This document shows, piece by piece, positions 1 to 7,487 of a stretch of 64,000 bases of DNA (position 1 is the stretch's first letter; each line of letters starts with the position of its first letter). The position numbers and the translations under genes are program-made. The notes under the pieces were generated by a model. The model worked only from the letters and a program-made list of their open reading frames with translations. It was not told where the DNA came from and did not search any database. The stretch comes from Acidobacteriota bacterium (GTDB lineage: Bacteria > Acidobacteriota > Terriglobia > Terriglobales > Acidobacteriaceae): the NCBI GenBank assembly GCA_018268915.1, contig JAFDVQ010000012.1, forward strand, positions 47,797 through 111,796. The letters run 5' to 3'.

Positions 1-434
1 GCAGGCCGATTTCGCCGAGAACAGAGGCTGTGGGTGATTCCATGCAAGGACGAGGTTAACACTCTGCTGAACGAGTCGCCTGGATGGCCCAGCAGTGTGA
101 TCCCGGCGAGGTCCATCGAGGCTTTTTTCGGTGGTGTCAAATGCGGCTGCCGGCGGTTGTAGAGGAGGGAAGTGGAAGAAAGGCTAGGTGTTAGAACAGA
201 CTTTCTGGCTCATCTTTGTATTAAGTCTTTCATTTTGTGTGGTCTGAGGTGCTAAATTGACCAGATGTTTCTGCTGTGAAAACGATTAACTTTTCGCGTT
301 CTAGCTATTGATTTTTATAGGAAATCTACCTAAAATAGAACCATAGAGTCGCCTCAGGGCCGCATGGATCCCCACGAGTGAGTCCGAGGTAGTTGGAAAG
401 CAATCCCACTCCTTTCTGAGGAACAAAAAACAGC
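1..434. other. left-edge intergenic region with promoter
   Basis: No convincing complete gene lies here. Two open stretches touch the left edge. One is a plus-strand frame open from base 1 to a TAG at 160-162. The other is a minus-strand ATG at 42-44 with an in-frame TAA just upstream, which would start a protein MESPTASVLGEIGL running off the edge but has no visible Shine-Dalgarno site. Neither is strong enough to call as a gene. The right half is AT-rich compared with the rest of the window and holds the promoter described separately. Confidence 0.5.
308..336 (+). promoter_or_regulatory. sigma70-type promoter of the 75-aa gene
   Basis: A TTGATT box at 308-313 is followed after exactly 17 bases by TAAAAT at 331-336. 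Each differs from the TTGACA/TATAAT consensus by one or two bases. It lies in an AT-rich patch about 100 bases before the ATG at 435, which implies a 5' untranslated leader of roughly 90 bases. It was read by eye. Confidence 0.55.
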
Positions 435-662
435 ATGGCAAAGCGTAGAGGAAATCCGAACTGGGGCAAGCCTGAGCCCATCGGCCCAGTTGTACCCACC
501 GTGACCTCCTTCGAACAGATCGTCAAGGAGTTCAAGTTGACCCCGGATCAGTACATCCGGTCCACCCGTCTTCGTGAGTGGGCCCGCCGGAACAAAAACT
601 CCAAGTACATACCCGAGGCGCTCCTGGAAGCATGGGGCTTTGAGATCGAATCTACGTTGTAG
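435..662 (+). CDS. small conserved hypothetical protein (75 aa)
   Basis: I do not recognise this 75-residue protein. It is basic at the N terminus (MAKRRGNPNWGKPEP), has a Pro/Val-rich linker, and ends in a helical, charged segment carrying a WARRNK motif and a GFEIESTL tail. There is no signal peptide, membrane segment or cysteine pair. Being a real gene is supported by the sigma70-like promoter at 308-336, a GAGGA Shine-Dalgarno-like site at 417-421 (spacing long, about 13 bases) and a strong terminator immediately after the stop. It is therefore probably transcribed alone. The basic, compact make-up would fit a nucleic-acid or ribosome partner, but that is only inference. Confidence 0.7.
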   Translation: MAKRRGNPNWGKPEPIGPVVPTVTSFEQIVKEFKLTPDQYIRSTRLREWARRNKNSKYIPEALLEAWGFEIESTL

Positions 663-687
663 ATCTCTGGTTCAACCTCTGTCAACG

Positions 688-713
688 AAACGCCGCCTTC
701 GGGCGGCGTTTTT
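688..713 (+). terminator. rho-independent terminator
   Basis: A perfect 7-bp stem, CGCCGCC (691-697) and GGCGGCG (702-708), closes a TTCG tetraloop and is followed directly by five T residues (709-713). It lies 28 bases after the stop of the 75-aa gene and separates it from the ribBA-like operon. Confidence 0.9.
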
Positions 714-776
714 GTCGCCCGGAAGTAACGGTCTTTGCCGAGGCGCTTGCAATCGGAGAGAATGAGAGTTGATCCC

Positions 777-2063
777 ATGCCAGAGAGCCAGCGAACATTC
801 GAGCCGCCCTTCATTGATGTCCCCGGAGCCATTGCTGAAATTCAAGCTGGCCGCATGGTCGTCGTGGTCGACGACGAGGATCGCGAAAACGAGGGAGACC
901 TGACGCTCGCCGCCGAGCATGTAACGCCGGAGGCCATCAACTTTATGGCCCGATACGGCCGCGGGCTGATCTGCCTTACGCTGACCGAAGAGCGGGCCGA
1001 CTACCTTCGGCTATTTCCGATGACCCAGCAGAATTCGTCGCGCTTTGGAACGGCGTTCACAGAGACCATTGAAGCACGCGAGGGAGTCACGACTGGAATT
1101 TCGGCGGCGGACCGGGCTCACACCATCCGGACGGCTATTGACGCGAAATCGACCGCTGCCGACCTGGCGCGGCCGGGGCACATTTTTCCGCTGCGCGCGC
1201 GGCAGGGCGGCGTGCTGGTTCGGGCTGGACAGACGGAGGCTTCCGTCGATCTGGCAAGGTTGGCCGGCCTGAATCCTTCGGGCGTGATTTGCGAGGTGAT
1301 GCGCGACGACGGCGAGATGGCGCGAGTTCCGGATCTGATTCCGTTCTCAGTTGAACATAAGCTGCGGATCCTCACGGTCGCGGAGCTGATTCGTTACCGT
1401 CTTCGTAACGAGCGCTATATCGTACGCTCCGGCGAGACGAGGATTCAGACGAAATACGGCGAGTTCCGCATGATCGCTTACGAGAGCGAAGTGAACGGCG
1501 GCGAGAGCCACATTGCGCTGGTGCGCGGCGATCTTTGTCCCAGCTGTCCGGCATGCACGGAGGGTTCCGCGAATGTGCCGGGTGATTCGCGAACCAATCG
1601 TTCTCCGTGTTCTCACGCGGTTCTGGTAAGAGTGCACACCCGCTGCACGGCTGGGGATATTTTTGCGGCAGACTGCAGGTGCCGCGAGGTGCTGGACCAG
1701 TCGATGCGGATGATTGCTGAAGAGGGTTGCGGCGCAATTCTGTATCTGCACAACACATCGCGGGGATTCGATATCGACAAGCAGCCTGTGGCCGGCTCGG
1801 CCTTCGAGATTGCGGGGGCTGTGGCTGTTCCAGAAAATCGGCTTGTTCTTCATCAGGAGCTGCGGACACGCGAAGGTTCGCAGGCGCGGACTGGGCGGAT
1901 TCTTCGAGCGATCGGGCTGGGTGGGCAGATTCTGTCGGATCTTGGTATTCAGCGGATCCGATTGTTGTCGAATACACCGATGCACATTCCGGCGCTGGAA
2001 GGATTCGGGCTGGAGATCGTGGAGCAGGTACCGATTCCGGTGGAAGAGTGCAGCCGGGTTTAA
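777..2063 (+). CDS. RibBA-like protein with altered active sites in both domains
   Basis: About 428 residues, the length of bifunctional 3,4-dihydroxy-2-butanone-4-phosphate synthase/GTP cyclohydrolase II (riboflavin pathway). Residues 1-200 are RibB-like, with DDEDRENEGD, GVTTGIS and RPGHIFPLRA, but the metal-binding His of the GHTEA motif is Gln (RAGQTEA, Gln152, codon 1230-1232). Residues about 205-428 are RibA-like. The zinc cysteines (HTRC, then CRC) are kept, but QEGRGIGL has become NTSRGFDI, and the catalytic Asp of the D-x-R-x-Y motif is Ile375 with Arg377 retained. About 15 extra residues with four cysteines (CPSCPACTEG and a later SPC) sit before the LVRVH motif. ATG 777 is preferred because GAGAG lies 8 bases upstream; in-frame ATG 762 and TTG 735 are alternatives. 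pnuC and nadR follow directly. It could be a divergent enzyme, a RibB-only enzyme or a pseudo-enzyme. Confidence 0.85.
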   Translation: MPESQRTFEPPFIDVPGAIAEIQAGRMVVVVDDEDRENEGDLTLAAEHVTPEAINFMARYGRGLICLTLTEERADYLRLFPMTQQNSSRFGTAFTETIEAREGVTTGISAADRAHTIRTAIDAKSTAADLARPGHIFPLRARQGGVLVRAGQTEASVDLARLAGLNPSGVICEVMRDDGEMARVPDLIPFSVEHKLRILTVAELIRYRLRNERYIVRSGETRIQTKYGEFRMIAYESEVNGGESHIALVRGDLCPSCPACTEGSANVPGDSRTNRSPCSHAVLVRVHTRCTAGDIFAADCRCREVLDQSMRMIAEEGCGAILYLHNTSRGFDIDKQPVAGSAFEIAGAVAVPENRLVLHQELRTREGSQARTGRILRAIGLGGQILSDLGIQRIRLLSNTPMHIPALEGFGLEIVEQVPIPVEECSRV

Positions 2064-2070
2064 AGAAAAG

Positions 2071-2658
2071 ATGAGCTGGATCGAGATCCTGGGGTTCATA
2101 ACCGGCGCGGTGTCGGTGATCCTTGCCGTAAGGGAGAACGCCTGGAACTGGATCGTTGGCATTGCGAACAACATTTTCTTTTTTGTGCTTTTCTGGCACA
2201 CGAAGCTTTACGCTGACGCGTTACTTCAGATCGTCTACGCTGGCATTTCCGTCTACGGCTGGTGGCACTGGGTCAGGGGAGGAAAAGGAAATTCTGCGCT
2301 CCCGATCTCGCGAATTCAGTGGCAAACAGCATTGTCCCTTCTTCTCGTTACGGGATTGTCTACAGCACTGATGACATACCTACTCGGAGCGTTCACCGAC
2401 AGCAAGGTACCATTCTGGGACGGCCTGACCACCGCACTGAGTCTCACCGCCCAGTTCATGTTGAGCCGCAAGCTACTCGAGAACTGGTGGGTATGGATGA
2501 CTGCAGACGTTGTCTACGTTCTGCTCTACTGGTACAAGGCGCTCTATCTGACAGGAATTCTCTATGCAGGGTTCTTTGCGCTGTGTGTATTGGGCTTTAT
2601 TGGTTGGCGTAGGACGGTCCGTTCAGCTGTCCTTGAAAGAGCAGTAGTGCAGGGATGA
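2071..2658 (+). CDS. pnuC: PnuC-family nicotinamide riboside (or riboflavin) transporter
   Basis: A 195-residue integral membrane protein of PnuC type with about seven hydrophobic segments. The C-terminal half contains the family pattern ENWWVWMTADVVYVLLYWYK (NWxxWxxxD). PnuC proteins move unphosphorylated nicotinamide riboside by facilitated diffusion and depend on intracellular phosphorylation to trap it; relatives (RibM/PnuX) carry riboflavin. The ATG at 2071 lies 7 bases after the ribBA-like stop, and the stop overlaps the nadR start by 4 bases (ATGA), so the three genes are almost certainly co-transcribed. The overlap with nadR favours nicotinamide riboside as cargo, while the upstream riboflavin-type gene keeps riboflavin possible. 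The open frame extends far upstream inside the previous gene, but that part is out-of-frame shadow. Confidence 0.88.
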   Translation: MSWIEILGFITGAVSVILAVRENAWNWIVGIANNIFFFVLFWHTKLYADALLQIVYAGISVYGWWHWVRGGKGNSALPISRIQWQTALSLLLVTGLSTALMTYLLGAFTDSKVPFWDGLTTALSLTAQFMLSRKLLENWWVWMTADVVYVLLYWYKALYLTGILYAGFFALCVLGFIGWRRTVRSAVLERAVVQG

Positions 2659-3635
2659 GGGGTCTTGTTATTGGAAAGTTCTACCCACCTCACCGCGGGC
2701 ACAAGTTTCTCATCGAGACTGCTCTGAAGGCAGTTGATCATCTGGACATTTTGATATGCGTTCGTGCAGACCAGTCTATCTCCGGCGACCTGCGCCAAAC
2801 ATGGCTGAGACAGCTTCACCCTTCGGCAAGTGTCATCCAGGTCGACGATTTCGGGGAAGATGACAATTCGAAAGCCTGGGCAGAATTCACCAGAGATATT
2901 CTCGGTTACGCGCCTGACGTTGTGTTTACGTCTGAAAACTACGGCGAGACCTATGCCCGGTATCTCGGTTCGCAGCATGTCCTGGTAGATCTCAGCCGTC
3001 AGGAAGTTCCCATATCGGCAACGAAAGTCCGTGCCAACCCGCTCAAGCACTGGGAGTTTCTGGAGCCTTGCGTGCGAGCATACTTTGCAGCTCGGATTTG
3101 CATAGTTGGTGCGGAATCCACTGGAACAACCACTCTTGCTCAGGATCTCGCAGAACACTACAGGACCGTCTGGGTTCCTGAATACGGGCGCGAATACTGC
3201 AAGGCCCTCTCCGCATCTGGTGTTGATCTGTGGCGGTACCAGTGGAGGAGCGAAGAGTTTCTTCAGATTGCTGGGGCCCAGTGCAGACTTGAGGATGACT
3301 TGGCGCGGGAAGCGAACAGAATTCTGATTTGCGACACTGATCCGCTTGCCACAAGCATTTGGCACGAAAGGTACCTGAAGTCCCGTTGCTTAGAGTTGGA
3401 AAAGCTTGCGCGGACTCGCCGCTACCAGCTTTACATCCTGACAGACTGCGACATTCCGTTTGTCCAGGATGGGTTGCGTGACGGTGAATTGGTTCGGGAG
3501 TGGATGACCACTCGATTCGAACAGAGGCTCTCTGAGCAGAACACTCCTTGGCTCAAAGTGTCGGGCACGAGAAGACAACGAATGAATTCCTCAATCGACG
3601 AGATTGATCAGCTTCTCTCTGCCACAAGCATTTAG
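2655..3635 (+). CDS. nadR: NadR-like NMN adenylyltransferase / ribosylnicotinamide kinase
   Basis: 326 residues in two domains. The N-terminal half begins with the nucleotidyltransferase signature GKFYPPHRGH (about residues 7-16) and later has a SATKVR motif like the ISxTxxR motif of NMN adenylyltransferases. The C-terminal half starts with a P-loop, GAESTGTTTL (about residues 153-162), and an EYGREY motif typical of the ribosylnicotinamide kinase domain. Together these would phosphorylate imported nicotinamide riboside and adenylate NMN to NAD in the cytoplasm. No N-terminal helix-turn-helix is present, so unlike the enterobacterial protein it should not be a repressor. In the P-loop the usual Lys is replaced by Thr, which is worth checking against other NadR kinases. 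The start overlaps the pnuC stop by 4 bases. Confidence 0.88.
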   Translation: MRGLVIGKFYPPHRGHKFLIETALKAVDHLDILICVRADQSISGDLRQTWLRQLHPSASVIQVDDFGEDDNSKAWAEFTRDILGYAPDVVFTSENYGETYARYLGSQHVLVDLSRQEVPISATKVRANPLKHWEFLEPCVRAYFAARICIVGAESTGTTTLAQDLAEHYRTVWVPEYGREYCKALSASGVDLWRYQWRSEEFLQIAGAQCRLEDDLAREANRILICDTDPLATSIWHERYLKSRCLELEKLARTRRYQLYILTDCDIPFVQDGLRDGELVREWMTTRFEQRLSEQNTPWLKVSGTRRQRMNSSIDEIDQLLSATSI

Positions 3636-3701
3636 GATTTCTCGGTGGAGATTCGCAAAGAGTCTTTGCGTTCTCGGCAGCGAAAGCATCGGGAGGGTCA
3701 G

Positions 3702-5279
3702 ATGCGCAGAGCGATTGGTTGTGCAGCGATAGTGGCAGGTTTGTTTGGGGCCTCTGCAACTTGCTGGGGGCAGAACGAAGCTCCTCGCAGGCTGAATCCG
3801 GGCAGCATGCCGAAGGTAGCTACGGTGGATCCGCGGTTCCTCTCCTACAACATCGAGATGGTGGAAGTGATCGGTGGCAGGTTCTGGGCGCCGTATAAGT
3901 CAGCAAACACCGATGCTGCGCAAAAGGCGCCTGATCCGAACCAGCCTGCCGGGCTGGATCCGAACCTGTTTCAACAGAGGAAGCCGATCGACCTTTCCGA
4001 CGCACGTCTGATCGAGCTTGCCAGGGCGCTAAGCCCGTCTTACGTCCGAGTGAGTGGAACGTGGGCAAATAGCTCGTTCTTTCAAGACAGTGATACACCG
4101 GCACCGGAGAAGCCGCCAGAGGGCTTTCGAGGAGTGCTGACACGCGCTCAGTGGAAGGGCGTGATCGATTTCAGCCATGCCGCCGATGCGCAGATCGTGA
4201 CGTCGGTCGCGATCAGTTCCGGAGTGCGTGATAAAGACGGGACATGGACTCCGGAGCAGGCGAAGGCGCTATTTGATTACACGCGCAAGGCAGGTGGCTT
4301 GATCGCTGCTACCGAGTTCATGAACGAGCCAACGATTCCCGGGCCGGGCGCCGCTCCGAAGGGGTACGACGCTGGGGCGTTCGCGCGGGATGCAAAGCTT
4401 TTCGGTGCGTTTTTGCGTAAGGAATCGCCGAAGACGATTTATCTGGGGCCGGGTGGGATAGGCGAGGGCGGATCGCTACTCCCAGCCGGAATCAAGCTGG
4501 ACATAATCAAGTCTGAGGACATTCTGAAAGGCACAGGTCCGATTTTTGATGCGTTCTCGTATCACTTCTATGGGTCGGTGTCGAAACGCTGCGGGGGCAA
4601 GGTTACGGTAGAACAGGCATTGACTCCCGAGTGGCTGGATCGTACGGACAAGACCGAGCAGTTCTACGGGCAGCTTCGCGACACCTATGCGCCTGGAAAA
4701 CCGATGTGGCTGAATGAAACGGCAGAGGCAGCGTGCGGAGGAGATGTTATAGCAGCGCAGTTTGTGGACACATTCCGGTTTCTGAATCAACTGGGAACGC
4801 TGGCGCAGAAGGGCGTGAAGGTGGTCATGCATAACACGCTGGCGGCGAGCGATTACGGGCTGCTGGATGAGAGCACGTTTGAGCCACGGCCAGACTATTG
4901 GGTTGGTGTGTTGTGGAAGCGAATGATGGGAACGACGGTGCTGAATCCTCAGCATGAGTCGAATTCGTCGGTTCGCGTGTATGCGCAATGTATGCGGGGC
5001 GTACCGGGCGGAGTGGCTCTTGTCGCGATGAATACCGACAAGGAGGAGAAACACTCGATTGCGTTATCAGCGCCGGCTGAACGTTACGCGCTGACTTCAA
5101 CTGCACTGACAAGCAATGGCATTTTTTTAAACGGGTCGCTGCTTAATGCGAATGCAGACGGCTCGTTACCGGAATTGAAAGGCCGGCGGGTTGATGCAGG
5201 AACGGTTGAGCTTGATCCGGTGAGCATCGTGTTTCTCGCAGTTCCATCGGCGAAGAATCCAGCGTGCAAGAACAAATGA
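3702..5279 (+). CDS. secreted GH79 heparanase-like glycoside hydrolase
   Basis: 525 residues starting with a signal peptide (MRRAIGCAAIVAGLFGASATCWGQ), so probably exported. The fold-defining stretches match the heparanase/beta-glucuronidase family GH79. ATEFMNEP carries the likely acid/base Glu209. MWLNETAEAACGG carries the likely nucleophile Glu339 (compare WLGETSSAYGGG in heparanase). A YGLLDESTFEPRPDYWVG segment resembles the heparanase region just after the nucleophile. The C-terminal 100 residues form the expected beta-sandwich. The start is set at ATG 3702 because GGGAGG lies at 3691-3696; an in-frame GTG at 3645 would put 19 charged residues before the signal peptide. It likely cleaves uronic-acid-containing polysaccharide or glycoside outside the cytoplasm; the substrate is unknown. 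It stands alone between nadR and a GAF gene. Confidence 0.8.
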   Translation: MRRAIGCAAIVAGLFGASATCWGQNEAPRRLNPGSMPKVATVDPRFLSYNIEMVEVIGGRFWAPYKSANTDAAQKAPDPNQPAGLDPNLFQQRKPIDLSDARLIELARALSPSYVRVSGTWANSSFFQDSDTPAPEKPPEGFRGVLTRAQWKGVIDFSHAADAQIVTSVAISSGVRDKDGTWTPEQAKALFDYTRKAGGLIAATEFMNEPTIPGPGAAPKGYDAGAFARDAKLFGAFLRKESPKTIYLGPGGIGEGGSLLPAGIKLDIIKSEDILKGTGPIFDAFSYHFYGSVSKRCGGKVTVEQALTPEWLDRTDKTEQFYGQLRDTYAPGKPMWLNETAEAACGGDVIAAQFVDTFRFLNQLGTLAQKGVKVVMHNTLAASDYGLLDESTFEPRPDYWVGVLWKRMMGTTVLNPQHESNSSVRVYAQCMRGVPGGVALVAMNTDKEEKHSIALSAPAERYALTSTALTSNGIFLNGSLLNANADGSLPELKGRRVDAGTVELDPVSIVFLAVPSAKNPACKNK

Positions 5280-5391
5280 AGTTTTGATCATTTAGCTTTC
5301 TCCGAGGCCATCCGCTCGGCGGGAAGGAGATTCGCAATCGAATGCGCGTTGTGCTGTTCTCCGGATGCTAATGTAGAGTCTCGGAGACGCC

Positions 5392-5898
5392 ATGCTGAAA
5401 CCCGCCATTCCGCGAGATGAGAACGCCAGGCTTGACGTTTTGCACGCGCTGAATCTCTTGGACACGCCACCTGAAGACCGTTTTGACAGGCTGACAAGGT
5501 TGGCCCGGCGGGTATTCAATGTTCCGATCTCAACAGTGACAATGATCGACGCGAATCGACAGTGGTTCAAATCGTGCGGTGGCGTGGATGTGCGCGAGAC
5601 TCCGCGAGAGATTTCGTTCTGCGCCCACGCAATCCTGTATGACGACATGCTGATCGTCGAGAACGCAACGAAGGACGAGCGGTTCAAGGACAACCCGCTG
5701 GTGACCGAGCATCCAAAGATTCGTTTTTATGCGGGCTGTCCACTCGTCGTTAGTGGGTACCGTATCGGAACACTGTGTGTGATCGACATGAAGGCAAGGG
5801 CATTCACAGAAGAAGACAGACAGCTTCTCACTGACCTTACCAGGTTGGCCGAGCAAGAGATTACGCTGACCGAGTCGGTCTCAGCAACACGGATTTGA
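5392..5898 (+). CDS. stand-alone GAF domain protein
   Basis: 168 residues made up of one GAF domain (about 15-160). The pattern LDVLHALNLLDTPPEDRFDR at the start and later FCAHAILYDDMLIVENA, RFYAGCPLV and IGTLCVID is typical of the GAF type usually fused in front of histidine kinases or cyclases. No output domain is attached, so it would act as a sensor or a partner protein. A GGAG at 5382-5387 sits a few bases before the ATG. Its neighbours (GH79 enzyme, DHS-like protein) do not suggest a ligand. Cytoplasmic, no membrane segment. Confidence 0.82.
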   Translation: MLKPAIPRDENARLDVLHALNLLDTPPEDRFDRLTRLARRVFNVPISTVTMIDANRQWFKSCGGVDVRETPREISFCAHAILYDDMLIVENATKDERFKDNPLVTEHPKIRFYAGCPLVVSGYRIGTLCVIDMKARAFTEEDRQLLTDLTRLAEQEITLTESVSATRI

Positions 5899-6003
5899 GC
5901 CTGGATTGTCACATAGTTTCGCCGGTGCAAGCACAGTCAGACCCTGTTCACTTTCCGCTGATTTCGCTGTGTTAGCGTAGGGACGGGAGTAAGAAACAGC
6001 GAA

Positions 6004-6975
6004 ATGCCAGAGATCAGTTCGTTTATTAAGCATCACTATCGTCATTTCAACGCTGCGGCACTTGTAGACGCGGCAGAGGCATACAAGACTCATCTCGCGT
6101 CGGGCGGCAAGATGTTCATGACCATCGCCGGTGCGATGAGCACGGCCGAACTTGGGCTGTCGCTTGCGGAGATGATCCGCCAAGACAAAGTGCACGGCAT
6201 CTGCTGCACAGGAGCCAATCTCGAAGAGGATGTCTTCAATCTCGTTGCGCATGACTTCTATGAGCGCGTGCCCCACTACCGCGATTTGACGCCGGCGGAC
6301 GAGGCGGCGCTTCTTTCGCGCCATATGAACCGCGTTACCGATACCTGCATCCCGGAGATGGAGGCGATGCGGCGGATCGAGAACGAAGTTCTCGCGGAAT
6401 GGGTCAAGGCCGATCAGGCGAATGAGCGATATTTTCCGCACCAGTTCATGTACAAGATCTTGCTGTCAGGCGTACTGAAAGGCTCGTACCAGATAGATCC
6501 AAAGCACAGCTGGCTGCTAGCTGCCGCGGAGAAGAATCTGCCGATGTTTGTGCCCGGCTGGGAGGATGCGACGCTGGGGAACATGTATGCAGGACACTGC
6601 ATCTCGGGCGACGTGAAGAAGGTGCACACGGTGCGCACCGGCATCGAGTACATGATGGAGTTGGCCGAGTGGTACACAGAGACCACAAAGACCGCGCCAC
6701 TGGGGTTCTTCCAGATTGGTGGCGGCATAGCGGGTGATTTTCCAATCTGCGTGGTGCCGATGCTGCATCAGGATCTGCAGCGCGAGCATGTGCCGCTGTG
6801 GGCATACTTCTGCCAGATATCAGACTCAACAACAAGCTATGGATCCTACTCAGGAGCTGTGCCCAACGAGAAAATTACATGGGGAAAACTTGGAGAGAAG
6901 ACGCCAAAGTTCATCGTGGAGTCAGACGCATCCATCGTCGCTCCATTGATGTTTGCTTATGTTCTGGGGTGGTAG
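6004..6975 (+). CDS. deoxyhypusine synthase-like protein lacking the catalytic lysine
   Basis: 323 residues with strong similarity to the deoxyhypusine synthase family along its whole length: the IAGAMSTAELGLSLAEMI segment, GANLEEDVFN, FQIGGGI near residue 240, ITWGKLGEKTPKF and the VESDASIVAPL C terminus. In true deoxyhypusine synthase the GGGMVKHH motif carries the lysine that forms the covalent aminobutyl intermediate; here the matching stretch is GGGIAGDF, with Gly244 in that place. Bacteria also lack eIF5A, the normal substrate. The protein probably keeps NAD and spermidine-type binding but has another reaction, perhaps polyamine-related; its function is unknown. It is a single gene followed by a GC-rich hairpin. 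Confidence 0.82.
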   Translation: MPEISSFIKHHYRHFNAAALVDAAEAYKTHLASGGKMFMTIAGAMSTAELGLSLAEMIRQDKVHGICCTGANLEEDVFNLVAHDFYERVPHYRDLTPADEAALLSRHMNRVTDTCIPEMEAMRRIENEVLAEWVKADQANERYFPHQFMYKILLSGVLKGSYQIDPKHSWLLAAAEKNLPMFVPGWEDATLGNMYAGHCISGDVKKVHTVRTGIEYMMELAEWYTETTKTAPLGFFQIGGGIAGDFPICVVPMLHQDLQREHVPLWAYFCQISDSTTSYGSYSGAVPNEKITWGKLGEKTPKFIVESDASIVAPLMFAYVLGW

Positions 6976-6997
6976 CACGCGCTAACAGAGTCTGCGA

Positions 6998-7030
6998 CGC
7001 GAGGTTCGAGTGGTTTCTCAGAACCTCGCG
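6998..7030. terminator. inverted repeat between convergent genes
   Basis: CGCGAGGTTC (6998-7007) and GAACCTCGCG (7021-7030) form a perfect 10-bp stem with a 13-base loop. It sits 23 bases after the stop of the DHS-like gene and just downstream of the convergent Flp pilin gene. There is no T-run on either strand, so it is a transcription barrier or transcript-end stabiliser rather than a textbook terminator. Confidence 0.5.
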
Positions 7031-7075
7031 CTGAACTGACTTGGCCTGGCAAGGAAGGTTAGGCGCCGCACTCAA

Positions 7076-7267
7076 CTAAACAGTTGTCGTAAGAGTTGAG
7101 GCGATTGTCGAGAATGCAGTATTGAGACCGGTTGCCAGGTAACCCATTCCCGTGATCGCACCGAACGCGATCAAAGCAACGACCAGCGCGTATTCCACCA
7201 GATCCTGGCCCTCTTCGCGGTCAATGATGTTACGAAAAGCCAGATACAGATTGCCGAACGACTGCAT
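7076..7267 (-). CDS. Flp/Fap-type pilin
   Basis: 63 residues with the Flp pilin layout: a short N-terminal leader, then REEGQDLVEYALVVALIAFGA, in which cleavage after the Gly would expose a hydrophobic helix with the conserved Glu-Tyr pair. The rest is a small, Thr-rich tail. Flp pilins are processed by a TadV-type peptidase and polymerised into tight-adherence pili. ATG at 7267 is chosen because GGAGG lies about 5 bases upstream on the minus strand; an in-frame upstream ATG at 7318 would add 17 residues without a ribosome site. No tad/cpa assembly genes are in the window, so assembly must depend on genes elsewhere. Confidence 0.88.
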   Translation of the reverse strand: MQSFGNLYLAFRNIIDREEGQDLVEYALVVALIAFGAITGMGYLATGLNTAFSTIASTLTTTV

Positions 7268-7487
7268 AGTGCCTCCAGAGAGAAGGATTCTCCCGTTTCT
7301 GTAGGTCGAATCATGCATGATACAAACGTTCGCCGTCTATGCTGCCTAAGTAACCTAAGTCTCGGGTTTCGGGTACTTGGCTTTGAAGGTGCAACGAGTT
7401 GAGCGTGTTCAGTATCTCTCATAACAAAGACGTTATTGAGCCTGAACGTGACATTAGTGACGGGTTACCAGTCATCTGCGCATGCAC

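Noticed and set aside
735..776. TTG and ATG starts upstream of ATG 777 in the ribBA-like gene
   Set aside because: Both would add only short non-conserved residues, and the GGAGAG at 755-760 is too close to ATG 762; GAGAG at 764-768 fits ATG 777 better.
1714..2070. long upstream extension of the pnuC frame inside the ribBA-like gene
   Set aside because: The stretch is out of frame with the RibBA-like coding sequence and has no hydrophobic or domain content; pnuC starts at ATG 2071.
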